A DNA stretch of 5,069 nt from Actinomycetota bacterium (GTDB lineage: Bacteria > Actinomycetota > Acidimicrobiia > Acidimicrobiales > Ilumatobacteraceae). The position numbers were made by a program, and so were the translations under genes. The notes under the pieces were generated by a model that did not search any database, had not been told where the DNA came from, and saw only the letters and a program-made list of their open reading frames with translations. The stretch lies in the NCBI GenBank assembly GCA_010024485.1, contig RGGX01000096.1, forward strand, positions 1-5,069, read 5' to 3'. Positions 1 through 5,069 of this stretch are shown piece by piece; positions within the stretch are counted from its first letter, which is position 1, and the number at the start of each line of letters is the position of its first letter.

Positions 1-1260
1 GTCGACCTTCCCGAGGCGATGGGTGGGACCGTCGGCCTCATGACCGCGCTCGCCCAACTGCAGCACTCCGAACCGGAGGTCCGTGAGTCGTCGGCGGCGG
101 CCGTGACCACAGCCCTCGCCCCGGGTCTGCGCACCCGGGCGTTCATCTACAACACGCTGCTGCTCGACAAGTCGATCGACGACCGCCTGCGCGACTACCC
201 GTCGTGGATCACCAGCCGGAACATGGCCAATGAGGCGAGTGACGCGAGCGTGCAGGCGCTCGTCGACGCCGTGGTCTCCCGCTACGACATCCCGCAGCGC
301 TGGTACGCGCTGAAGGCCGAGATCCTCGGTGTCGACCGGCTGCGCGACTTCGATCGGATGGCCTCGGTGACCGCCGGCGGGTCAGCCGAGATCGGCTGGG
401 CGGAGGGCACGAGCATCGTGCGCGACGCCTACGCATCGTTCTCCGATGAGTTGGCCGGCATCGTCGGGCGCTTCATCGACGAGCGCTGGATCGACGCGCC
501 GGTGCGTCCGGGCAAGCGCGGCGGCGCCTTCTGCGCCTACGGCGTGCCCGAGCACCATCCCTATGTGCTCCTCAACTGGACGAGCACCGCGCGCGACGTC
601 GCTACCCTCGCCCACGAACTCGGCCACGGGGTGCACGGCTACCTCGCCCGCGAGCAGGGCATCTTCCACCAGTCGACACCGCTCACCCTCGCCGAGACGG
701 CCTCGGTGTTCGGCGAGACGGTGACCAACAACCGCCTCCTCGAGTCGCTCGACGATCCCGAGGAGCGCTTCTCGCTGCTCGCCGCCACATTGGAGGACTC
801 CATCGCGACGGTGTTCCGACAGGTGGCGATGAACCGGTTCGAGCACTCCTGCCACTCGCACCGCCGTGAGGTCGGAGAACTGTCCGTCGAGACCTTCGGC
901 GACTACTGGGCCGAGAGCCAGACGGCGATGCTCGGCGAGGCGGTCGAGGTGACCGAGGGATATCGCACCTGGTGGAGTTATGTGCCGCATTTCATCGCCA
1001 CCCCCGGCTACGTGTACGCCTACGCGTACGGGCAGTTGCTGGCGTTGTCGGTCTACGCCCGCTACCGGGAGCAGGGCGACTCGTTCGTGCCGGCCTACCT
1101 CGACATGCTGCGCGCCGGAGGATCGATGTCGCCCGAGGCGCTCACCGCCATCGTCGGATGCGATCTCACCGACCCGGGGTTCTGGTCGGCCGGGCTCGAC
1201 ATCGTCGAGGGGCAGTTGAACGCCGCCGTCGACGCCGCCCGGGCCGCCGGTCGGCTCTGA
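1..1260 (+). CDS. M3 family oligoendopeptidase (PepF/M3 type), 5'-truncated by the window edge
   Basis: This is a zinc metallopeptidase expected to cut short peptides in the cytoplasm. The frame is open from base 1, so the start lies upstream; 419 residues are visible, against about 600 for the family, so roughly 180 N-terminal residues are missing. Counting the first visible codon as residue 1, the HExxH zinc motif HELGH is at 205-209 (bases 613-627): His205 and His209 bind zinc and Glu206 is the general base. The third ligand is probably Glu232 in LAETASVFGE. The later segment PHFIATPGYVYAYAYGQLLA (329-348) carries the His and Tyr residues that M3 enzymes use to stabilise the transition state. 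The ending, with AGGSMSPEAL and DPGFWSAGLDIVEGQL, is typical of the PepF/M3 C terminus. No signal peptide can be judged. The gene ends in TGA, 14 bases before the stop of the convergent transporter gene. Family assignment is secure; the exact peptide preference is unknown. Confidence 0.95.
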   Translation, partial: VDLPEAMGGTVGLMTALAQLQHSEPEVRESSAAAVTTALAPGLRTRAFIYNTLLLDKSIDDRLRDYPSWITSRNMANEASDASVQALVDAVVSRYDIPQRWYALKAEILGVDRLRDFDRMASVTAGGSAEIGWAEGTSIVRDAYASFSDELAGIVGRFIDERWIDAPVRPGKRGGAFCAYGVPEHHPYVLLNWTSTARDVATLAHELGHGVHGYLAREQGIFHQSTPLTLAETASVFGETVTNNRLLESLDDPEERFSLLAATLEDSIATVFRQVAMNRFEHSCHSHRREVGELSVETFGDYWAESQTAMLGEAVEVTEGYRTWWSYVPHFIATPGYVYAYAYGQLLALSVYARYREQGDSFVPAYLDMLRAGGSMSPEALTAIVGCDLTDPGFWSAGLDIVEGQLNAAVDAARAAGRL

Positions 1261-1263
1261 ATC

Positions 1264-1282
1264 GTCGCTGATCGTCAGCGGC
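1264..1282. terminator. Short hairpin between convergent genes, possible bidirectional terminator
   Basis: CGCTGA (1266-1271) and TCAGCG (1275-1280) form a perfect 6-base stem with a TCG loop. A G-U pair (1265/1281) and a G-C pair (1264/1282) can extend it to 8 pairs. It lies exactly between the peptidase stop (1258-1260) and the transporter stop, whose TCA complement (1275-1277) is part of the right arm. No T-run follows on either strand, so it is not a canonical intrinsic terminator. Its placement between two converging stops suggests it helps end or process both transcripts; that role is inference. Confidence 0.4.
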
Positions 1283-2453
1283 CGCGCGGCAGGGCGAGGA
1301 GCGTCACCGCGGCGACAAGCGTCATGACCAGGGCGAAGCCGATACCGATGCCGAATCCCCATCGGTCGATGATCGCCCCGGCCGTCGGAGGTCCGACCAG
1401 CCCGCCGATCCCCGCCGCCGTGTAGGTGGCTCCGAGGATGGTCGCCATGCCGTCGGTGCCGAAGAGTTCGGCGACCACGGCCGGCGAGAGCGCGATGAAC
1501 CCGCCGTAGCCGATGCCCATGACCACGGTGTAGAGCACCAGCAGCCCGTATCGGCCGTCCGAGGCCATCCAGATCAGATAGCTGCCGGCCATGGTGACGA
1601 AACTCCCCTGGAGCAGTCTGATGGCGCCGAGCCTCGCGCCGAGCGCGCCGAGACCGAGTCGACCGATGATCGAGGAGGCCCCGATCAATCCGACGAGCAA
1701 CGCGGCCCGTCCCGCCTCGACCCCCCGCTCGGTCGCGTACGACTTGATGAACACGAACGGCACGAAGAGCGCGAGCGAGAGGGCGAGCGAGCCGAGGTAC
1801 AGGACGACGAAGGGACGCTGGCGGGCCACCGCTCTCAGATCGACGCGGCCTCCGGCACCCCGCGACGGTGCTCGGCGCACTCCGAGGGTGGCGAGAGCCA
1901 TCGACGCGACGCCACCGATCGCGAAGATGACGTACGCCCGACGCCACCCGTGGGCCTCGATGAGGTGGGCGGCGAGCGGCGCGCACACCAGCGTGCCGGC
2001 GCCGATACCGGCGACCGCGATACCGAGGGCGGTGGTACGCCGTCGTTCGAACCATCCCCCGACCATGGCCACCATCGGCACGTAGCCACAGGCGACCGCG
2101 GTGCCGACACCGAGCCCATAGGTGATGTAGCCGAGCCAGATCGATCCGACCGCCGAGGTGGCGAGGAGCCCGAGGCCGAGGCTGACGGTGCCGACGACCA
2201 TCACCGGTCGCGGCCCGTAACGGTCAGCGAATCGACCCGAGACGACACCTCCCCCGAAATAGAGGGCGGTCGTCACCGAGAACATGAGAGCCGTCAGGCC
2301 CCGACCGGTGCCGAACTCGTCGGCCATCGAATCGAAGAACGCCCCGAAGGAGTAGGCCACGCCGAACACCGTGAAGGTCGACACGAAGGCGGCCGCCACC
2401 GTTGCCCACCGGCGCACCTCGGAGATCCCCGCCGGTTCGGTAGGTCGCTCCAC
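1275..2453 (-). CDS. Major Facilitator Superfamily transporter, 12 TM, substrate unknown
   Basis: This is an inner-membrane secondary transporter of 392 residues with about 12 hydrophobic helices, the first at WATVAAAFVSTFTVFGVAY and the last at FALVMTLVAAVTLLAL. The MFS loop 2-3 signature is clear as GRFADRYGPRP (residues 73-83). YGLGVGTAVACGY in helix 4, then WFERRRTTALGIAVAGIGAG leading into helix 5, resemble the monocarboxylate/oxalate-formate branch of the superfamily, so an organic anion is a plausible but unproven substrate. A hydrophilic stretch between helices 6 and 7 (RRAPSRGAGGRVDLRAVARQ) is the usual central cytoplasmic loop. The start is uncertain: GTG at 2453 is preferred, and in-frame GTGs lie at 2471 and 2549. 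The extra upstream codons include AGA, AGT, ACA and TGT, unlike the rest of the gene, and read as intergenic DNA. None of these starts has a well-spaced Shine-Dalgarno, so a leaderless message is possible. The gene is divergent from the secreted protease gene. Confidence 0.93.
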   Translation of the reverse strand: MERPTEPAGISEVRRWATVAAAFVSTFTVFGVAYSFGAFFDSMADEFGTGRGLTALMFSVTTALYFGGGVVSGRFADRYGPRPVMVVGTVSLGLGLLATSAVGSIWLGYITYGLGVGTAVACGYVPMVAMVGGWFERRRTTALGIAVAGIGAGTLVCAPLAAHLIEAHGWRRAYVIFAIGGVASMALATLGVRRAPSRGAGGRVDLRAVARQRPFVVLYLGSLALSLALFVPFVFIKSYATERGVEAGRAALLVGLIGASSIIGRLGLGALGARLGAIRLLQGSFVTMAGSYLIWMASDGRYGLLVLYTVVMGIGYGGFIALSPAVVAELFGTDGMATILGATYTAAGIGGLVGPPTAGAIIDRWGFGIGIGFALVMTLVAAVTLLALPRGR

Positions 2454-2456
2454 AAC

Positions 2457-2468
2457 ATCACATCTGAT
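2457..2468. promoter_or_regulatory. Dyad motif copy 1 (ATCACATCTGAT), candidate operator
   Basis: This 12-base motif is palindromic at 10 of 12 positions (ATCA and TGAT arms) and sits 3 bases upstream of the preferred transporter start. A copy with one mismatch occurs at 2545-2556. Its position in the divergent intergenic region suggests a binding site for a dimeric regulator. No regulator gene is present in the window, so the role is inferred. Confidence 0.35.
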
Positions 2469-2544
2469 CACGCCCGCGGCGTTTGGATGGTCATCGGTGG
2501 ACCAACAGGATGAAATGCGTGTAACACTTCTGAGGACCGAGTCG

Positions 2545-2556
2545 ATCACCTCTGAT
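2545..2556. promoter_or_regulatory. Dyad motif copy 2 (ATCACCTCTGAT), candidate operator
   Basis: It matches copy 1 at 11 of 12 bases in the same orientation, and the two are offset by 88 bases. It keeps the ATCA and TGAT arms. It overlaps the left arm of the inverted repeat at 2549-2574 and lies 35 bases upstream of the protease start codon, so a bound protein could affect the protease promoter as well as the transporter's. Confidence 0.33.
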
Positions 2557-2574
2557 GACTGTGAAATTCAGAGG
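2549..2574. repeat. Perfect 7-base inverted repeat upstream of the protease gene
   Basis: CCTCTGA (2549-2555) and TCAGAGG (2568-2574) are perfect reverse complements separated by 12 bases. The right arm ends 17 bases before the protease GTG and 6 bases before its Shine-Dalgarno. It could be an operator or a 5' leader hairpin. There is no T-run, so it is not a standard terminator. Confidence 0.4.
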
Positions 2575-2580
2575 CATGCA

Positions 2581-2585
2581 GGGAG
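2581..2585 (+). promoter_or_regulatory. Ribosome binding site of the secreted protease gene
   Basis: GGGAG is followed by a 6-base spacer (ACCGAC) and GTG at 2592. This spacing is ideal and is the main reason for choosing 2592 over the in-frame GTG at 2661, whose nearest GGAG (2644-2647) is 13 bases away. An in-frame TGA at 2562-2564 rules out starts further upstream. Confidence 0.6.
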
Positions 2586-2591
2586 ACCGAC

Positions 2592-2765
2592 GTGGCAGGG
2601 TCACCGTTCGATGACATTTCAGACCAACCGACAGCACGGTGGCGGAGCCTGCACCGCCCCGTGAACCGCGAGCATCCGACCCGCCCACGTCGACGTCGCG
2701 TTGCGACGAGCCTGGTCACCGGCCTCGTCGCGGCGACGGTCATCCTGCCCTCGGCTGCTGACGCG
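2592..2765 (+). other. Predicted signal peptide of the S8 protease
   Basis: From the 2592 start it is 58 residues long, because about 38 polar and basic residues precede the hydrophobic core; from GTG 2661 it would be 35 residues, a normal size. The core is followed by Pro and Ser and then an AxA-type site, ADA before Gln. The Arg run is not followed by the hydrophobic pair of a classical twin-arginine motif, so Sec export is more likely. Confidence 0.7.
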
Positions 2766-5069
2766 CAGGAGGACTTCGACTTCCGTCTGCTCGACACCGA
2801 CGGCAACGTCCTCGACATCGACGGAAACCCGAACGACGGGGCCGAGACCCCGATCGAGGTGCCACCACCCTCGCTCCCCTCGCTCGCCTCCACGATCGAC
2901 TCCGGCGTCGACCGGTATGTGCTCGTCATCGACGACGCCGACCCCGATCACTTCGCCCTCACCCTGGCCGCCATCGTGAACGCCGGCGGACTCGTCGGAG
3001 CCCGTCACGACTCGATCGGGTCGGCTCTCGTCACCCTCTCCGGTGACCAGGCCACCGATCTCGGAGCGCACCCATGGGTGGCCGCCATCGACGTGAACCG
3101 AGGTGTCGGACTCCTCGACCGACCGACCGACCGGAGCATGCCCTCCGTGGCCGGCGATGTGGTGCCCGGCCGCTACATCGTCAGGTTGAGCGAGTCGACG
3201 AGCGATGCCCAGCGGATCGCGATCGCCGCGACCGTCGCGAATGAGATCGTGTCGACCCTCGAACAGGTCTTCGACGGCTGGGTACTCGACCTCACCGATG
3301 CCCAGGTGTCGGAACTCAAAGCCCATCCGAGTGTCGTGGACATCGAGCCCGACCGTGTCATCACCCTCGATGGGAGGACCGACTCGGTACTCCCGTCCGC
3401 CACGCAGACCGGCGCGACCTGGGGGCTCGATCGGATCGACCAGGTCAACCTCCCGCTCGACAGCTCCTACACCGACCGCAGTGACGGGACCGGCGTCACC
3501 GCCTACATCATCGACACCGGTATCTCCGCTCACAGCGAGTTCGGAGCTCGCCTCGCCTCAGGCCGCAACTTCTACACGTCGGATCAGGACGCCAGTGATG
3601 CCTCCGACTGCAACGGACACGGCACCCACGTGGCCGGCACCGTCGGCGGCTCGACCTACGGGGTCGCCGACGGGACCACCCTCGTGCCGGTGCGGGTGTT
3701 CGGCTGCTCCGGCAGCACCTCGACCAGCACGATCGTGGCCGCCATCGACTGGGTGCTCACCCAGCACACCTCCGGTGACCCGGCCGTCGCCAACCTCTCC
3801 CTCGGTGGCGGCGCCTCCTGGGCTCTCGACACCGCGGTGCAGGGCCTGGTCTCGGATGGGATCGTCACCGCGGTCGCCGCCGGAAACTCGAACAACAACG
3901 CCTGCTACTACAGCCCGGCTCGCGAGTCGACCTCGATCACCGTCGGATCCACCACGAGCACCGACGCCCGCTCGTCGTTCTCCAACTACGGCTCGTGCGT
4001 CGACATCTTCGCTCCCGGTTCGTCGATCACCTCCGCCTGGCACACCGGTGGCACCAACACCATCAGCGGCACCTCCATGGCCTCGCCCCACGTGGCCGGT
4101 GCCGCCGCCGCGCTCTGGGGGACCGACCTCGACCAGACCGCCGCCGCCGTCAAGTCAGCGGTCCTGGCATCGTTCTCCACTGGCCTGATCACCGACCGCG
4201 GCCCCAACTCCCCGGACGCCCTCCTCTACCTCAACCCACTCGACGGTGGGGGTGGCTCCAACCCGACGGCCCCTGGGGCACCCACGGGGGCTGCCGCTGC
4301 CCTCGACGGAACCACCGCGACGATCTCCTGGTCGGCGCCAGCCGACGACGGCGGTGCGACGATCACGCGGTACGTCGCCACCGCCGTCGAGGACGACGCC
4401 TTCACCTGCACCTGGACGTCCGGCCCGCTCGAGTGCGACATCACCTCCCTCACCCCGGGCACCTTCACGTTCACCGTCATCGCCTCCAACTCGGCCGGTG
4501 CCTCCGATCCGTCCTCGGCGACCAACGCGGTGACCGTCTCGGTCGGCTCCAACAACGACTACTTCGTCGCATCGACCGCCCTGACCGGATCGTCCGGCAC
4601 GGTCACCGACTCGAACACGGGGGCGACGTTGGAGACCGGCGAGCCGCCGATCGATGTCGGCTGGGGTTCCGCGACCCTGTGGTTCTCCTGGACCGCGTCG
4701 GCGTCGGGCCGACTCAACGTGGACACCTTCGGCTCGTCCTTCGACACCGTGCTCGCCGCCTACACCGGGTCGTCACTCCCCTCGCTCAACCGACTGAGCT
4801 ACAACGACGACTCCCGTCAGACCGGGAACTACTACCAGAGCACTCTCACCCTCGACGTCACCTCCGGCACCGAGTACCACCTCCGGGTGAACCAGTACGG
4901 CTCGACCGGCGGGGACGTCACCCTCAACTGGGAGTTCGCGACCACCGGCGCGCCCGCTGCACCCTCCGGAGTCGAGGCGCTCGCCGTCGCCGACGGCGCC
5001 GTACAGGTGCGGTGGGCCGCGAGCGACGCCTACCCCGTGGTCACCGCCTACACGGTGACGTCCTCCCCG
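2592..5069 (+). CDS. Secreted S8 (proteinase K-like) serine protease with tandem I9 prodomains and FN3 / PPC-like modules, 3' end outside window
   Basis: This is a secreted subtilisin-family endopeptidase; 826 codons are visible and the frame is open at the window end. Residues 1-58 form a signal region: a polar start, an Arg cluster (PRRRRVA), a hydrophobic core (VTGLVAATVILPSAA), and a likely ADA|Q cleavage after residue 58. Two I9-type prodomains follow, at about 108-176 and 194-261. The catalytic domain (about 278-548) has Asp308 in IIDTG, His343 in NGHGTHVAG, oxyanion Asn432 in VAAGN and Ser495 in GTSMASPHVAG, so it should be active. Cys340, 372, 438 and 469 probably form two disulfides, as expected outside the cell. 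After a GGGGS linker (552-556) come an FN3 domain (563-651), a PPC-like beta-sandwich domain (654-783, with FGSSFDTVLAAYTGSS and YNDDS) and the start of a second FN3 (787 on). Such C-terminal modules usually serve substrate or surface binding. GTG 2661 is the alternative start and would give a shorter, more ordinary signal peptide. The domain order is read from the translation; the natural substrate is unknown. Confidence 0.94.
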   Translation, partial: MAGSPFDDISDQPTARWRSLHRPVNREHPTRPRRRRVATSLVTGLVAATVILPSAADAQEDFDFRLLDTDGNVLDIDGNPNDGAETPIEVPPPSLPSLASTIDSGVDRYVLVIDDADPDHFALTLAAIVNAGGLVGARHDSIGSALVTLSGDQATDLGAHPWVAAIDVNRGVGLLDRPTDRSMPSVAGDVVPGRYIVRLSESTSDAQRIAIAATVANEIVSTLEQVFDGWVLDLTDAQVSELKAHPSVVDIEPDRVITLDGRTDSVLPSATQTGATWGLDRIDQVNLPLDSSYTDRSDGTGVTAYIIDTGISAHSEFGARLASGRNFYTSDQDASDASDCNGHGTHVAGTVGGSTYGVADGTTLVPVRVFGCSGSTSTSTIVAAIDWVLTQHTSGDPAVANLSLGGGASWALDTAVQGLVSDGIVTAVAAGNSNNNACYYSPARESTSITVGSTTSTDARSSFSNYGSCVDIFAPGSSITSAWHTGGTNTISGTSMASPHVAGAAAALWGTDLDQTAAAVKSAVLASFSTGLITDRGPNSPDALLYLNPLDGGGGSNPTAPGAPTGAAAALDGTTATISWSAPADDGGATITRYVATAVEDDAFTCTWTSGPLECDITSLTPGTFTFTVIASNSAGASDPSSATNAVTVSVGSNNDYFVASTALTGSSGTVTDSNTGATLETGEPPIDVGWGSATLWFSWTASASGRLNVDTFGSSFDTVLAAYTGSSLPSLNRLSYNDDSRQTGNYYQSTLTLDVTSGTEYHLRVNQYGSTGGDVTLNWEFATTGAPAAPSGVEALAVADGAVQVRWAASDAYPVVTAYTVTSSP
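2790..2831 (+). repeat. Two-copy LDxDGN repeat at the N terminus of the mature protease precursor
   Basis: Residues 67-73 (LDTDGNV) and 74-80 (LDIDGNP) are a direct 7-residue duplication; 16 of the first 18 bases match (2790-2807 against 2811-2828). The DxDGN pattern resembles the start of calcium-binding loops, but two adjacent short copies without flanking helices do not make an EF-hand or dockerin. A flexible acidic spacer is the simplest reading. Confidence 0.45.
2913..3374 (+). repeat. Tandem pair of I9-type inhibitor prodomains within the protease
   Basis: Copy 1 (2913-3119, 69 residues) and copy 2 (3171-3374, 68 residues) both begin RY plus hydrophobic residues and end in a Q-xxx-L-x-AHP-x-V-xx-I-xxx-R pattern. 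With a single one-residue gap I count about 17 identities in 68 positions. Copy 2, preceded by VPG and next to the catalytic domain, is the canonical I9 prodomain that folds and inhibits the protease until cleaved. Copy 1 is more diverged. Both would be removed on activation; a separate role for copy 1 is inference. Confidence 0.65.

Noticed and set aside
382..2055. Long (557-codon) open frame on the minus strand crossing both the oligoendopeptidase and the transporter
   Set aside because: It is antisense to the peptidase and out of frame within the transporter gene, its translation is Arg-rich low-complexity sequence with no recognisable domain, and both underlying genes have clear family motifs. 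Such frames are common in high-GC DNA.
2483..2530. Possible sigma-70 -35/-10 elements (TTGGAT, TGTAAC, TGAAAT)
   Set aside because: No pair has a spacing near 17 bases, and each element matches the consensus poorly, so no promoter is called.
2454..2549. N-terminal extension of the transporter to GTG at 2549
   Set aside because: The added 32 codons use codons rare in the rest of the gene, add no helix or motif, and lie in the dyad-containing intergenic DNA; AGAG directly abuts that GTG without a spacer. It cannot be fully excluded.
2576..2614. 12-codon upstream ORF (MQGDRRGRVTVR) overlapping the protease start
   Set aside because: The only purine-rich site (AGAGG) ends one base before its ATG, too close for normal initiation, and such a short frame is expected by chance.
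2691..2711. Twin-arginine (Tat) export motif in the protease signal peptide
   Set aside because: Four Arg residues are followed by VATSL rather than the x-hydrophobic-hydrophobic-Lys pattern, so the Arg cluster is better read as an ordinary basic n-region.
2619..3533. 304-codon minus-strand frame opposite the protease prodomains
   Set aside because: Gly/Val/Asp-rich shadow of the real gene's GAC/GTC/ACC codons; no motif and no plausible start signal.
3205..4188. 327-codon plus-strand frame overlapping the protease catalytic domain
   Set aside because: Its translation is Pro/Ser/Arg/Thr-rich without motifs, while the frame with codons starting at 2592 contains the full subtilisin triad and prodomains.

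Overview
The window is high-GC DNA (about two thirds G+C by eye), with third codon positions dominated by G and C and frequent GTG starts. The codon use, a proteinase K-like secreted protease with fibronectin type III domains, and a PepF/M3 oligoendopeptidase suggest an actinobacterium. The domain mix of the secreted protein would fit Acidimicrobiia-like lineages, but the sequence alone does not prove this. No tRNA, rRNA, CRISPR array, transposase or integrase is visible.

Layout: three large genes almost fill the window. (1) Positions 1-1260, plus strand: the C-terminal two thirds of a zinc oligoendopeptidase of the M3 family, with its start upstream of the window. (2) Positions 1275-2453, minus strand: a complete 12-helix Major Facilitator Superfamily transporter, convergent with the peptidase. 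Only 14 bases separate the two stop codons, and a short perfect hairpin sits there. (3) Positions 2592-5069, plus strand: a large secreted subtilisin-like (S8, proteinase K-type) serine protease, divergent from the transporter and still open at the end of the window. From N to C terminus it has a long basic signal region, a short acidic segment, two tandem I9-type prodomains, the catalytic domain with a full Asp-His-Ser triad, a Gly4-Ser linker, an FN3 domain, a PPC-like beta-sandwich domain, and the start of a second FN3 domain.

The 138-base gap between the divergent genes (2454-2591) is the main regulatory region. It holds two near-identical 12-base dyads (ATCACATCTGAT and ATCACCTCTGAT) 88 bases apart, a 7-base inverted repeat just before the protease gene, and a good Shine-Dalgarno sequence (GGGAG) for its GTG start.

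How the genes may work together is inference. A secreted protease, a permease for a small solute and a cytosolic oligopeptidase could all serve peptide use, but the orientations (convergent, then divergent) show they are not one operon, and the transporter's substrate cannot be read from the sequence. The most unusual observation is the duplicated prodomain of the secreted protease, followed by the paired dyads between the divergent genes. I see no clear evidence of a wholly new multi-gene system here.
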